DNA of 64,000 nucleotides from Bacteroidales bacterium (GCA_021371855.1 JAJFVL010000015.1:1-64000), one strand, 5' to 3'; counted from the stretch's first letter, positions 16,254 through 25,921 are shown. Notes: generated by a model from the letters alone, not told the origin. Translations and numbers: made by a program.

Positions 16254-19200
16254 ATGAATTCAATTTGGGGCAATTACCGCCGCCTGAATAACATTACCGG
16301 ATGGTTTCTTTTTGTTGTTTCAGCAGTAGTGTACCTTTTAACACTCGAACCTACAGTCTCTTTCTGGGATTGCGGTGAATTTATCCTCTCAGCTTTTAAA
16401 CTTCAGGTCGGTCATCCTCCCGGAGCTCCGCTGTTTTTAATGATTGGCAGAATTGCAACTCTTTTTGCCGGAGGAGATACCTCGAAGGTAGCTCTTATGA
16501 TGAATATCCTGTCGGCACTTTGCAGTGCATTTGCTATCATGTTCCTTTTCTGGACTATTACCCATCTTGTCCGTAAGGTATTTGTTAATGGCAGAGATCT
16601 TGAATCAAAGCACATACCTGCAATAATCGGAAGTGGGATATTAGGCGCACTTGCATATACTTTTTCAGATACTTTCTGGTTTTCTGCTGTCGAGGGTGAA
16701 TTGTACGCCATGTCCTCCCTTATTACCGCAGTTGTTCTCTGGGGTATGCTGAAATGGGAAGAAGAAGCAGATAAAGTTTACTCAGGCAGATGGATAATAT
16801 TGATTGCTTATATTATGGGACTCGGACTTGGAGTTCACAGATTGAATCTTCTTGTGATACCGGCTCTTGTTTTTGTCTTTTATTTTAAGAAATATGAAGT
16901 CACTACCAAAGGAGTTATCAGAACATTTTTATTTTCAGTTGTTCTGCTTGGTACAATGGTGTTTGTTCTGATGCCGGGGGTCCCAAAAGTTGCAGGTTGG
17001 TTTGAATTGTTTTTTGTGAATGTTCTCGGGTTACCTTACAACAGCGGACTCTTGTTCTATCTGGTAGCTCTTTCTGGTGTCCTTGCTTATGGGATACATT
17101 ACTCTTTAAAGAAAGAGAGACTGGTCCTCAACTTCATAATGACATCTTTAACAGTGGTTATGATCGGTTATTCATCATATGCAATGATTGTGATCAGATC
17201 GGCTGCCCGTCCGCCCATGAACCAGAATAATCCTGCAGATGTTTTTTCTCTTTCATACTATATTAATATGCAGCAGTATGGAAGCTCGCCAAAATTTTTC
17301 GGGAATTATTACAGTGCACCAGTCATTGATGTAAAAAAAGTCATTGCCGGCTATAATAAAGTTGGCGGTAAGTATAAACCATATTACCAGCCTGAATACG
17401 AGTATAGTAAACAGTTTGAAACTGTTTTCCCGCGGATGTACAGCTCTGATCCCGACCATGAAAATGCCTACAAGTACTGGGGACAGATCACAGGGAGGAA
17501 ATATTCAGTTGGATCACGAAAAGAGGCTATTGTATGTCCGACTTTCGGAGAAAACCTACGTTACTTTTTGCGGTATCAGGTTGGATACATGTATTTAAGG
17601 TATTTTATGTGGAATTTCGCAGGCAGGCAAAACGATATCCAGGGGAACGGAAATCCTATAAATGGGAACTGGATAAGCGGGATCAAATTTATTGATGAAG
17701 CAAGACTTGGTGATCTTGATAAACTTCCGACAGATCTGAAAACGAACCCTGGCCACAATAAATACTATTTGCTTCCTCTACTGATAGGTCTTGCGGGAAT
17801 GTACTGGCAGTACAAAAAAAGCAATCACGGCTTCTGGGTTGTTACGGCATTTTTTATAATGACCGGACTGGCTATAATTTTTTATCTGAATCAGTATCCA
17901 AATCAACCAAGGGAAAGAGATTATGCCTATGCAGGATCATTTTATGCCTTTGCGATATGGATAGGGATAGGATTTATGTTCTTTTATGAAAAGTTACTGA
18001 AGTTTTTTGGAGAAAAAAGATCAGCCGCTTTGACATTTGTGGTTCTTATAGCTGCGGCTCCGGTTCTTATGGCTGCACAGAACTGGGATGACCACGATCG
18101 CTCTGGCCGTTATACTGCAAGGGATATAGGAGCGAACTATCTTAAATCGTGTGCTCCGAATAGCATATTGTTCACTTATGGCGACAACGATTCATTCCCT
18201 GTCTGGTACAGTCAGGAGGTTGAAGGCGTGAGAACTGATGTCAGGGTAGCTAACCTGAGTTATATTCAGGCAGGCTGGTATATTGAAATGATGAGGCAGA
18301 AAGCTTATAAGTCAGATCCATTTCCTCTTTCGCTGGGGCCGGATAAATATCGGGATGGTGTAAGAAACCAGTTGCCGGTAAACGACAGAGTGAACAAACC
18401 CGTCAACATTAAAGAGGTTGTTGAATTTGCCGCGATGGATGACAAAAAATACATGACAGATCTGAGCGGCAGAGGCGATTATATGAATTACCTGCCTGCA
18501 AGTAAGTTTATTATCGACGTCGATTCTGCAAAAGTACTTTTAAACGGCACGGTTAAACAGTATTATAAGGACAGAATTGTTTCCCCAATGATATGGGAAT
18601 ACGCAGAAACAGATGCTTTCAAAGGCGATCTCGCAATAATGGACATGTTCTCGACCAATAAATGGGAAAGGCCTGTTTATTATTCAACAACTGTTCCTTC
18701 AAGTCAATACAAAGGGCTTGAGAAATATTTTATTCAGGAAGGACTTGCTTACAGGGTGGTCCCTATCAAAACGGACCAACTGGAAAAGGGCGAAATCGGC
18801 ATGGTCGATCCGATTGTCATGTATGACAACCTGATGAATAAATTTTCGTGGGGGAATGCAGGAAATCCATCGGTTTATCTCGATGAAAATAACCGCCGGA
18901 TGTTCAGCAACTTTAAAAGACTTTTTGCCAGCCTTGGGAAAGAGCTTCTTATCAAGGGTGATACAGTAAAAGCAGTGGAGGTGGCACACCGGGGCCTGGA
19001 AATTGTCCCTGCCGAAAAGGTACCCGATGATTTTTTCTCCATTGCACTTGCAGAAATCCTGCTCAGAGCCGGGAATAAAGAAGAAGGCGAAAAGCTGATA
19101 AAGAATATAATTGACTATTCAAAGGAATATCTCGACTATGCAATCAGTATCAGACCTGAAAAACGGTTTGGAATGGATTATCCGACAGGAATTAATATGC

Positions 19201-19313
19201 AGGGATTGCTGGATATTTATAATATGTCGATAAAGTTGAAATTGGATTCTATTACAAAAATTGTGGAGCCGGACATAAATAACTATTACGGTAAACTATA
19301 TTCAAATAAATAA
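16254..19313 (+). CDS. DUF2723 family large membrane protein (GT-C-like, protein O-glycosylation candidate)
   Basis: A 1019-aa multi-pass inner-membrane protein. The N-terminal DUF2723 signature is clear: LTLEPTVSFWDCGEFI, LQVGHPPGAPLFLMIGR, FWFSAVEGELYAMS. About ten membrane helices run to about residue 610, followed by NQYPNQPRERDYAYAGSFYAFA and a soluble C-terminal part of about 400 aa (NSILFTYGDNDSFPVWYSQEVEG, later helical repeats AVEVAHRGLEIVP resembling TPRs). DUF2723 proteins have the GT-C architecture of mannosyltransferases and are widespread in Bacteroidota; a role in glycosylating exported proteins is inferred. Seven bases before the deacetylase gene, so the two are likely co-transcribed. 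Confidence 0.82.
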   Translation: MNSIWGNYRRLNNITGWFLFVVSAVVYLLTLEPTVSFWDCGEFILSAFKLQVGHPPGAPLFLMIGRIATLFAGGDTSKVALMMNILSALCSAFAIMFLFWTITHLVRKVFVNGRDLESKHIPAIIGSGILGALAYTFSDTFWFSAVEGELYAMSSLITAVVLWGMLKWEEEADKVYSGRWIILIAYIMGLGLGVHRLNLLVIPALVFVFYFKKYEVTTKGVIRTFLFSVVLLGTMVFVLMPGVPKVAGWFELFFVNVLGLPYNSGLLFYLVALSGVLAYGIHYSLKKERLVLNFIMTSLTVVMIGYSSYAMIVIRSAARPPMNQNNPADVFSLSYYINMQQYGSSPKFFGNYYSAPVIDVKKVIAGYNKVGGKYKPYYQPEYEYSKQFETVFPRMYSSDPDHENAYKYWGQITGRKYSVGSRKEAIVCPTFGENLRYFLRYQVGYMYLRYFMWNFAGRQNDIQGNGNPINGNWISGIKFIDEARLGDLDKLPTDLKTNPGHNKYYLLPLLIGLAGMYWQYKKSNHGFWVVTAFFIMTGLAIIFYLNQYPNQPRERDYAYAGSFYAFAIWIGIGFMFFYEKLLKFFGEKRSAALTFVVLIAAAPVLMAAQNWDDHDRSGRYTARDIGANYLKSCAPNSILFTYGDNDSFPVWYSQEVEGVRTDVRVANLSYIQAGWYIEMMRQKAYKSDPFPLSLGPDKYRDGVRNQLPVNDRVNKPVNIKEVVEFAAMDDKKYMTDLSGRGDYMNYLPASKFIIDVDSAKVLLNGTVKQYYKDRIVSPMIWEYAETDAFKGDLAIMDMFSTNKWERPVYYSTTVPSSQYKGLEKYFIQEGLAYRVVPIKTDQLEKGEIGMVDPIVMYDNLMNKFSWGNAGNPSVYLDENNRRMFSNFKRLFASLGKELLIKGDTVKAVEVAHRGLEIVPAEKVPDDFFSIALAEILLRAGNKEEGEKLIKNIIDYSKEYLDYAISIRPEKRFGMDYPTGINMQGLLDIYNMSIKLKLDSITKIVEPDINNYYGKLYSNK

Positions 19314-19319
19314 AATCAT

Positions 19320-19928
19320 ATGCGGCTTTTCAGGCCTTGCTTTGTTGCAGGTTGTCTTTATCCCGGAGCAGTCTTCAGGATAAAGACAAATGAAAAGTTG
19401 TTATGCCTGACATTTGATGATGGCCCTCATCAGGATTCTACTCCGAAACTTCTTGATATTCTTGAAAAGCATAATATAAAAGCTGTTTTTTTTTGTACCG
19501 GTAAGTCTGCCGGGGAAAATCCGGTTCTGATCAATCAGATAATTTCCGGAGGGCATATGATAGGGAACCATGGTTTCAGTCACCTGAACGGATGGATAAC
19601 TTCACTCAACAGGTATATAGAAGAGGTTTCAGATGCAGCTCCTTTTACCTCTCGTGTTATTTTCAGGCCCCCTTATGGCCGTATCAGATTTGACCAGTTC
19701 CGAAAATTGAGAAAGACCTATAAGATTGTTTTCTGGGACATCATGCCTTACGATTTTGACAAAAAATTTGGAGCAGGGAACTCACTGAAAATTCTGAAGA
19801 AAATGGTAAGGCCGGGTTCTGTGGTGGTATTGCACGATTCTCCCGGCTCATCATCAAATGATTTCCTCGAAGAGTTTATAGTATTTTCAATTGAAAAAGG
19901 CTACAGGTTTGTCTTCCCGGAATTTTAA
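19320..19928 (+). CDS. Polysaccharide deacetylase family protein (NodB homology)
   Basis: A 202-aa carbohydrate esterase family 4 protein. Motif 1 is TFDDGPH (catalytic base and metal Asp), motif 2 is the metal-binding NHGFSH, motif 3 RPPYG and motif 5 VVLHDS, all intact. It removes N-acetyl groups from amino sugars such as peptidoglycan or a surface polysaccharide; the substrate is not readable. No clear signal peptide: the N-terminus (MRLFRPCFVAGCLYPGAVFR) is only weakly hydrophobic, so the location is uncertain. It follows the DUF2723 gene by 6 bases. Confidence 0.88.
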   Translation: MRLFRPCFVAGCLYPGAVFRIKTNEKLLCLTFDDGPHQDSTPKLLDILEKHNIKAVFFCTGKSAGENPVLINQIISGGHMIGNHGFSHLNGWITSLNRYIEEVSDAAPFTSRVIFRPPYGRIRFDQFRKLRKTYKIVFWDIMPYDFDKKFGAGNSLKILKKMVRPGSVVVLHDSPGSSSNDFLEEFIVFSIEKGYRFVFPEF

Positions 19929-19939
19929 AAGAAGCTTTT

Positions 19940-21073
19940 TCAGATCAGGAATGTTCTGGCAGAAGAAAACACCCTTTCAAAACAGTGGTCCACTTCCATA
20001 CTTAATGGAGAATTGAATATCGGGAAAGGATTCTCATGCGAGTATTGATATGGAAAATCCCAGATTTCTGCCACATTTTGCATCTCCTTGTTCCAGTTGC
20101 ATAAAGTTGCAAGAACTCCTTCTGCTGGTATAACGGTGTCTTTCACTAAAGTTATGGAATGTATCTGCCCCTTAAGATTTTTTAAAATATTTTCTCTGAA
20201 TGATCTGAACCTGGAACCATCGATCATCGATCTGAATGCCATTCCAATTTTACTTGAACGTAGAAAATCGATCAGTGGGCTTTTCCCTTTTATTGTTTTT
20301 TCAAACTCATTCATGTAAAAATTATAAACCCTGTCGAAAGCAAGGCTGTCCATAATTAGTTTTGAAGTGCCCTTCATATTGCTGAACACCGATCCACCAC
20401 AGAAGATGAAAAGTTTTGATTCGGAGAACAGATTTTCAGGATTTCCCATCAGGATAATTTCTGAAAGGAAAGCTCCGATTGAATAGGCAAAAATATTTAA
20501 TGTGCATTCAGAGGGTATAAGTTGGTGTTCGCCTTTCCTGATTGAACGTACAAGTTCAATTATATCTCCTGCTGTCTGACATCCGGAGCTGAAAAACCGC
20601 ATCGGGTCTTCAGTTAGCCGGTTGCTAAGAGCAACATTTGCAAAACTCGACATATCAGTCTGGCTAAAAATTTTTTTTCTGCTTTGCATTACTGGCATCA
20701 TCGCCCTGGGATCTTTCCATGAAACCGGCGAACGGTTAATATGGTAACTTATCGGGAAAAGAATAACATAACTTCCTGTTTCCTGAGCAAGATAAAAAGC
20801 CCATACCAGATATTTTACCCAGCTTCGCTCATTAAGTCCATGTAAAAGGAGAATTGCCTTTTTACTCTCTTTATTTTCAGGTACAAAAACAGGGTAGGAA
20901 AAAGAGATATTTTCGGAAATCAGAGTATCATTGATATTCGAAAAATTATTAGTTGAAGTGTCTGAACGGAAACAGACATTATAGATTTTAATCTTCGATC
21001 CCGGAATGGTTATTTCTTCAGTGTCGGGATTGAAAACAGATTTTAATTCATTATATTTTTTTGTATATTCCAT
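19940..21073 (-). CDS. Alpha/beta-hydrolase-like protein of unknown substrate
   Basis: About 377 aa from the ATG at 21073 (MEYTKKYNELK). An upstream ATG at 21136 gives an implausible hydrophobic lead. The hydrolase-like features are KKAILLLHGLNERSW (oxyanion strand), a nucleophile elbow FAYSIGAF (Ser in A-Y-S-I-G), and a late His in EVDHCFERVF. VIPAEG before it may carry the acid. The family appears restricted to Bacteroidota; no signal peptide is visible. Convergent with the deacetylase gene (12-bp gap) and divergent from the LytTR regulator. Hydrolase activity is likely but unproven. Confidence 0.65.
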   Translation of the reverse strand: MEYTKKYNELKSVFNPDTEEITIPGSKIKIYNVCFRSDTSTNNFSNINDTLISENISFSYPVFVPENKESKKAILLLHGLNERSWVKYLVWAFYLAQETGSYVILFPISYHINRSPVSWKDPRAMMPVMQSRKKIFSQTDMSSFANVALSNRLTEDPMRFFSSGCQTAGDIIELVRSIRKGEHQLIPSECTLNIFAYSIGAFLSEIILMGNPENLFSESKLFIFCGGSVFSNMKGTSKLIMDSLAFDRVYNFYMNEFEKTIKGKSPLIDFLRSSKIGMAFRSMIDGSRFRSFRENILKNLKGQIHSITLVKDTVIPAEGVLATLCNWNKEMQNVAEIWDFPYQYSHENPFPIFNSPLSMEVDHCFERVFSSARTFLI

Positions 21074-21269
21074 AATTGATTTTGATTGTTGAATGAATTT
21101 TGAGACAAAAAAAATCGAAAAGCGAATGACAGGCAAATTAAAGGGACAGGCGGAAATTTGAAGGGACGGAAATCAGGAATAAGTGACGTAATTTTAAAAT
21201 GTGGGACGAAAATGTTTTCATGTTTTTCTGCTGATTCAAGGCTTTGGAAAATCTGAAAAATAAAATCAT

Positions 21270-21277
21270 TAAATTTG
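21270..21277 (+). promoter_or_regulatory. -7 box of the LytTR gene
   Basis: TAAATTTG matches TAnnTTTG, 21 bases before the ATG at 21298. The nearest TTTG (21243-21246) is 23 nt upstream, longer than usual. Confidence 0.5.
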
Positions 21278-21297
21278 AGTTTTAACAAAAACAGCGA

Positions 21298-22161
21298 ATG
21301 ATGGACCTCCAGAAACCTATACCGCCATATCTTAACGAGAAGAGGAACATTTTCCACCTGATACTTTTTACATCACTTTTCGCTCTGGTCTTTATTAATA
21401 TTTATTCCCCTTTTGGCGCTGACAAATGGTTCAATTTAACCCAGCTCGAATTTCTGACATATTCCAGTCTTGTAATTCTGACAGGTGTGCTTGTGGTTGT
21501 ATTAAGCCGTATTATAATGTACTATTATTGTAAGAAACATATTATTATTGTCTGGCAATACCTTATGTGGATATTTGCCGAAATCCTTTTTATGGCATTA
21601 TTTTATGCACTTTTCGAAAAATTCGTTCTGAAAGATATAAGGATATTCACTGATCTTGTAAAGCTTTCTGCCCATAATACGGCTCTTGTTCTCTTGCTGC
21701 CATATTCAGTTTCATGGCTATATTTTTCGTGGCGCGACAAAAAAGAACAGATTGAACGGATGGCCGACAATCAATTATTCCCCGGAAATACAAGGGATAT
21801 GATCGCTTTTTATGATGACAAGGAAATTTTGAGGCTTTCGGTCAAGAAGGAAAGTCTGCTTTATATCGAATCGGCTGAAAATTATGTCAGTATTTGTTAT
21901 CTTAATAAGGGGAAAGTGTCAAAATATTTGTTGCGCGATACTCTGAAAAGGATGGAGGATCTCTTCGCCGGCACAGACATAATCAGGTGTCACAGGTCAT
22001 ATATGGTAAATTTTGAAAAGGTTAAAGTCATAAGAAAAGACAAGGACGGTCTTAAGCTTGAGCTTGATTGCCCGATGACAATAGATATATCCGTATCGAA
22101 AACTTATGTGGATTCGGTAATGCAGACTTTTTCAAAATACTACCGGACAACAGAAGCCTGA
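21298..22161 (+). CDS. Membrane-anchored LytTR-type DNA-binding regulator
   Basis: A 287-aa protein with four predicted membrane helices in residues of about 18-145 (LILFTSLFALVFINIYSPFG, FLTYSSLVILTGVLVVVLS, YLMWIFAEILFMALFYALF, ALVLLLPYSVSWLYFSW). A cytoplasmic LytTR DNA-binding domain follows at about 180-285 (LYIESAENYVSICYLNKGK, LKRMEDLF, RCHRSYMVNFEKVKVI). There is no receiver domain, so it is a one-component membrane regulator that may sense a membrane or envelope signal itself. MMDLQ may start at either Met. Targets are unknown; it neighbours purD. Confidence 0.85.
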   Translation: MMDLQKPIPPYLNEKRNIFHLILFTSLFALVFINIYSPFGADKWFNLTQLEFLTYSSLVILTGVLVVVLSRIIMYYYCKKHIIIVWQYLMWIFAEILFMALFYALFEKFVLKDIRIFTDLVKLSAHNTALVLLLPYSVSWLYFSWRDKKEQIERMADNQLFPGNTRDMIAFYDDKEILRLSVKKESLLYIESAENYVSICYLNKGKVSKYLLRDTLKRMEDLFAGTDIIRCHRSYMVNFEKVKVIRKDKDGLKLELDCPMTIDISVSKTYVDSVMQTFSKYYRTTEA

Positions 22162-22183
22162 TAATATGTATTTGGGAAGGGGT

Positions 22184-22213
22184 TTTGTTTGTGCGATTGA
22201 AATGTTACTTTTG
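22184..22213 (+). promoter_or_regulatory. purD promoter (-33 TTTG, 18 nt, -7 TACTTTTG)
   Basis: TTTG at 22184-22187, an 18-nt spacer and TACTTTTG at 22206-22213 form the full Bacteroidota promoter consensus, 22 bases before the purD ATG. Confidence 0.75.
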
Positions 22214-22235
22214 AAATGTAATAATTTTTCGGGAA

Positions 22236-23504
22236 ATGAATATTCTTATACTTGGTTCAGGAGGCAGAGAACATGCTCTTGCCTGGAAGCTCGCTCAAAG
22301 CAATAAGGTCGACAGGGTTTTTATAGGTCCGGGTAATGCCGGGACCATCGATGCAGGAACAAACCTTAAACTGGATCCCATGAATTTTCCAGAGGTTAAG
22401 AAAGCAACCCTGGAAAATAAGATTGATATTGTTATTGTGGGGCCTGAAGCGCCTTTGGTCGGTGGAATACATGATTTTTTCCTGAATGATAGCGAACTAA
22501 AAGATATTCCGGTTGTCGGACCCGACAGTTCTGCAGCCCGTTTGGAAGGGAGCAAAGATTTTGCGAAAGATTTTCTTACCAGGCATAAAATACCCACAGC
22601 TGCATATAAAAGTTTTGACAGGTCATCACTGCCAGAGGTCACTGGTTTTCTCAGAACATTAAATCCCCCTTATGTTATTAAAGCTGATGGGCTTGCTGCA
22701 GGGAAAGGGGTTTTGATCATAGATGACATTAATGAAGCAGAGAAAGAGGTTGAAGCAATATTAAACGGGAAATTCGGGACTGCAGGGCAAAAAGTTGTTA
22801 TTGAACAGTTTCTTAGTGGAATAGAGCTTTCTGTTTTTATAATTACCGATGGCGTTTCATATAAACTTTTACCAGTAGCTAAAGATTATAAACGAGTAGG
22901 GGAAGGCGATACCGGCCTTAATACCGGAGGCATGGGTGCAGTTTCTCCGGTATCGTTTGCTGATTCCGCCTTCATGGAAAAGGTAAAGAACAGGATAATA
23001 GAACCTACGATGAAGGGATTATCAGAAGATGGTATGGTTTACAAAGGATTCATCTTTTTCGGTCTGATAAATGTAAATGGAGATCCTTACGTGATTGAAT
23101 ACAATGCCCGGTTAGGCGATCCCGAATCGGAAGTGATCATACCAAGAGTAAAATCTGATTTATTCGATCTTATCGATGGCGTTGCAAAAGGAGACCTGGC
23201 GGGCAGGAATATTGAAATTGACGGAAGATTTGTCACGACAGTCATGCTCGTTTCCGGAGGATATCCCGGTGATTATGAGAAAGGAAAATCTATACAGGGA
23301 TTGGATCTAATTAAAAATAGCGTTTTATTCCATTCCGGAACAAAAAATGCTGGAGGCAAAGTTGTCACATCAGGAGGCCGCGTCCTTGCAGTTACTTCCT
23401 GGGGAAATACAAAGGAAGAAGCACTTGAAATTTCTTATCGAAATGCAGGATTAATAGACTTTGAAGGTATAAGTTTCAGGACAGATATTGGATTTGATTT
23501 ATAA
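22236..23504 (+). CDS. purD: Phosphoribosylamine--glycine ligase
   Basis: A 422-aa ATP-grasp enzyme that joins glycine to 5-phosphoribosylamine, the second step of purine synthesis. The N-terminal fold has ILILGSGGREHALAWKLA and VIVGPEAPLVGGI. The ATP-grasp domain has PPYVIKADGLAAGKGVLI, VVIEQFLSGIELSVFIITDG and TGGMGAVSP, with metal/ATP residues in VIEYNARLGDPESEV. The C-terminal domain is also present (VMLVSGGYPGDYEKG). Complete. Followed after 4 bases by the DUF6427 gene. Confidence 0.97.
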   Translation: MNILILGSGGREHALAWKLAQSNKVDRVFIGPGNAGTIDAGTNLKLDPMNFPEVKKATLENKIDIVIVGPEAPLVGGIHDFFLNDSELKDIPVVGPDSSAARLEGSKDFAKDFLTRHKIPTAAYKSFDRSSLPEVTGFLRTLNPPYVIKADGLAAGKGVLIIDDINEAEKEVEAILNGKFGTAGQKVVIEQFLSGIELSVFIITDGVSYKLLPVAKDYKRVGEGDTGLNTGGMGAVSPVSFADSAFMEKVKNRIIEPTMKGLSEDGMVYKGFIFFGLINVNGDPYVIEYNARLGDPESEVIIPRVKSDLFDLIDGVAKGDLAGRNIEIDGRFVTTVMLVSGGYPGDYEKGKSIQGLDLIKNSVLFHSGTKNAGGKVVTSGGRVLAVTSWGNTKEEALEISYRNAGLIDFEGISFRTDIGFDL

Positions 23505-23508
23505 TTAA

Positions 23509-24510
23509 ATGCTCTTACGATTATTTAAAGGTATCAGTCCGGGAGTAATCTTTTTGATTGCTATTATACTTGTAACGGTTTGGATTGGTACATTTCTGAA
23601 TCATCCGGCAAATCAATTGTCGGGTGATACAACCGGACCAATGCCATTGTATGGTATTTTGGTTAAGTTTATCGGTAATAATCATTATCTGAGAGTTATT
23701 TTTTCTTTCTCGCTTGTTGCCATAATGGCATTCATCCTTACAAATTTTAATACAACCATCTTTTTTATTAATGAAAGAACTTATCTGCCTGCCCTGATTT
23801 ATGTTTTAATTGGTGGAATTTTACCTCAGGGTCAGCTTCTGAATCCGGTACTTCCGGCATCACTTTTTCTTATTCTGGCTATTATAAGGCTGATGGATGG
23901 TTACCGGATAACGGGAATTGCATATTGTTTTTTCGATGCGGGTTTCCTGATAAGTATAGGAAGTCTTTTTTATGCCAATCTGATTTGGTTCGGGCTCTTG
24001 CTGATAATAGGTATTATCTTGCTAAGAACAGGGAATTTGGGAGAGATTGTAATATCTGTCCTTGGCCTTATAACTCCATACCTTATTACTTTTGGTATGT
24101 ATTATGTACTGGGGGAAGATCTGGCATCTCTTTTATCACTGGTAATCAGTAACCTGCTTGAAAGGTCGGAAGCTTACGTCATATCCCGGCTGGAGATAAT
24201 TACATTGATTTTTACCGGTATTATAATAGTTGTGAGCCTGATATATTTATTTATGTTGATGAATACTAAGAAGATAAAATCGCGCAAGACATTCTTCCTA
24301 TTGATATGGACGTTTCTTATTTCATTGGGAATTTGTATTGTTCTGCCTTCCGCCACGACAGGAATGGTATGGTTGATAAGTATTCCTTCCAGCTATTTCA
24401 TGACTCACTATTTTGTATTTGTAAAAAAGAAATTGGTACCTGAAGTATTCTTTTCTGTATTTGTAATTCTTGTTTTGCTGATTCAAATACTGAGGTGGTA
24501 CCATCAATGA
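23509..24510 (+). CDS. DUF6427-like multi-pass membrane protein
   Basis: A 333-aa, almost wholly hydrophobic protein with about eleven predicted helices, starting LLRLFKGISPGVIFLIAIIL. Conserved features of the Bacteroidota family include FINERTYLPALIYVLIGG and the middle SLFYANLIWFGLLLIIGII. Function unknown. It lies 4 bases downstream of purD and probably shares its transcript, an arrangement I take as incidental rather than functional. Convergent with the small secreted protein gene (16-bp gap). Confidence 0.72.
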   Translation: MLLRLFKGISPGVIFLIAIILVTVWIGTFLNHPANQLSGDTTGPMPLYGILVKFIGNNHYLRVIFSFSLVAIMAFILTNFNTTIFFINERTYLPALIYVLIGGILPQGQLLNPVLPASLFLILAIIRLMDGYRITGIAYCFFDAGFLISIGSLFYANLIWFGLLLIIGIILLRTGNLGEIVISVLGLITPYLITFGMYYVLGEDLASLLSLVISNLLERSEAYVISRLEIITLIFTGIIIVVSLIYLFMLMNTKKIKSRKTFFLLIWTFLISLGICIVLPSATTGMVWLISIPSSYFMTHYFVFVKKKLVPEVFFSVFVILVLLIQILRWYHQ

Positions 24511-24526
24511 GAAGGTTATTATCTTA

Positions 24527-24958
24527 TCATCTTATCATAGAAACAATTCCGACACCTGATCCCTGCTGACCGTCAGTGAAATCAAAATTAAGCTGGTAGA
24601 TCCCGCTTTTATTACATATGAAATCTATGAAAGGATAAATCTTACCGGTTTTCTGATTGAATGATGATAACACCACCTTGTTGGTATTATCCTTAATATT
24701 AAGGATAAGCTCCCCCTTTGAATCCGAAGAATTGCACATTGAGAAACGGTATTTGGTGTTTTTCCAAAGTGACATATTCGCCTTATATCGGAGTTCATTT
24801 TTACCGGAAGCTTTCCCGAGTTCGATTCTGAAATCTTTCAGATATTTGGCATCTGTTCCGGCATTCATTACACAGTTGTTTACCAATTGATCAACAGCCT
24901 GTCCGTAAGATAGGATCCCTGACATTAAAATGAATATAGAGATAAAATATATTTTCAT
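24527..24958 (-). CDS. Small secreted protein, unknown function
   Basis: A 143-aa protein with a clear signal peptide (MKIYFISIFILMSGILSYGQ, cleavage after about 20). The mature part has two Cys (NNCVMN, FICNKS) and beta-rich segments (ELILNIKDNTNKVVLSSF, GIYQLNFDF). It reads as a small beta-sandwich, perhaps a PPC/collagen-binding-like module, but I do not assign a family. It is last in a unit with the lipoprotein gene (5-base gap) and downstream of the large ABC transporter gene. Confidence 0.6.
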   Translation of the reverse strand: MKIYFISIFILMSGILSYGQAVDQLVNNCVMNAGTDAKYLKDFRIELGKASGKNELRYKANMSLWKNTKYRFSMCNSSDSKGELILNIKDNTNKVVLSSFNQKTGKIYPFIDFICNKSGIYQLNFDFTDGQQGSGVGIVSMIR

Positions 24959-24963
24959 ACTGC

Positions 24964-25872
24964 TTATTTAATAATTAGGCTGTTTCTTATGCTTTTTGTG
25001 ATTTCAATAATGTCTGTAAGCTGTTCTTTTGACATTTCAACAACACTTGTCTCGGTTTGAGTAATTACAAGTCCTCCGTTTTTTTCGACACTGACAGGAT
25101 CTCCCTGTGTGTAGGTTATTTTGACATCCCTGTATTTTTCTTTAAATTCCTGGAGATCTTTGCAGAGAACAGTAAATTCAGAATCCCGATTACAGTAAGG
25201 GCTGACCAGAAGAAGCAGATCATTCAGAATAATTTTTTGTTCACCTATTCTGTCGCATAAACTTTTATCAGGGAACTGGCTGGCGACTTGTGTTGCAAGA
25301 TATTGACCTTCAAGCCATACACCTATAATCATTAAAGCTGAAAGGTGACCGCGATCGTTTGTCCGAAGATAATTATCAATCTGTGAATAAGAGTCAATTG
25401 AAATGAACAGCAGTGAGTCAAGATTTGATTTATTTTTTGATAATCTTTTAATTGATTCGAAATCAAAAAATTGATCTACTTTCAGGTCTTCAGAAAGTTT
25501 TCTGATTGAAGAAAGAACATCAAGGGAAGAACCTGTTCTTTCATACATATTAAGATATCCGAGATCGGCACCAAGAATGCCAAGTTTAAGGGCTTTGTCA
25601 ACATTTGTGTTTTGTTTATTGGCATCTATCGATGATGCTAGGTAGCTCTGTGAAAAAGGTATTTCCAGTGTCTGCAGCAGGTTGGCAATCTCAACCGGGG
25701 AGGAGATGTTTTTCGAAATATCTGCTATTGCCTCAGGGCTTAACTTTTCAGCTTCAGATATTGGAACAGCGTCAGCTTCAGGAAATACAAACCCGGATGA
25801 CTTTTTTGAGGAATTCCTGCATGAGAAACATAAACATATAAAAAGTGACAATAAAAATATTTTTCTTTTCAT
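24964..25872 (-). CDS. Predicted lipoprotein, unknown function
   Basis: A 302-aa protein with a lipoprotein signal ending at Cys18 (LCFSC|RNSSKK). The body is helical, with repeats of Ser/Leu-rich helices (ALKLGILGADLGYLNMYERTG, LSALMIIGVWLEGQYLATQ). This pattern is seen in a Bacteroidota-specific family of about 300 aa without known role. It lies between the big ABC transporter gene and the small secreted protein gene, all on the minus strand, suggesting an envelope complex. A -7-like box (25896-25903) precedes it. Confidence 0.65.
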   Translation of the reverse strand: MKRKIFLLSLFICLCFSCRNSSKKSSGFVFPEADAVPISEAEKLSPEAIADISKNISSPVEIANLLQTLEIPFSQSYLASSIDANKQNTNVDKALKLGILGADLGYLNMYERTGSSLDVLSSIRKLSEDLKVDQFFDFESIKRLSKNKSNLDSLLFISIDSYSQIDNYLRTNDRGHLSALMIIGVWLEGQYLATQVASQFPDKSLCDRIGEQKIILNDLLLLVSPYCNRDSEFTVLCKDLQEFKEKYRDVKITYTQGDPVSVEKNGGLVITQTETSVVEMSKEQLTDIIEITKSIRNSLIIK

Positions 25873-25895
25873 TCAGGATAGTTTATGGATTTATA

Positions 25896-25903
25896 CAAAA
25901 ATA
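25896..25903 (-). promoter_or_regulatory. Possible -7 box of the lipoprotein gene
   Basis: TATTTTTG on the minus strand fits TAnnTTTG, 24 bases upstream of the ATG at 25872. No convincing -33 TTTG is present, so the lipoprotein pair may instead be read from the ABC gene's transcript. Confidence 0.4.
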
Positions 25904-25921
25904 CAAAAAAACATATCAATG

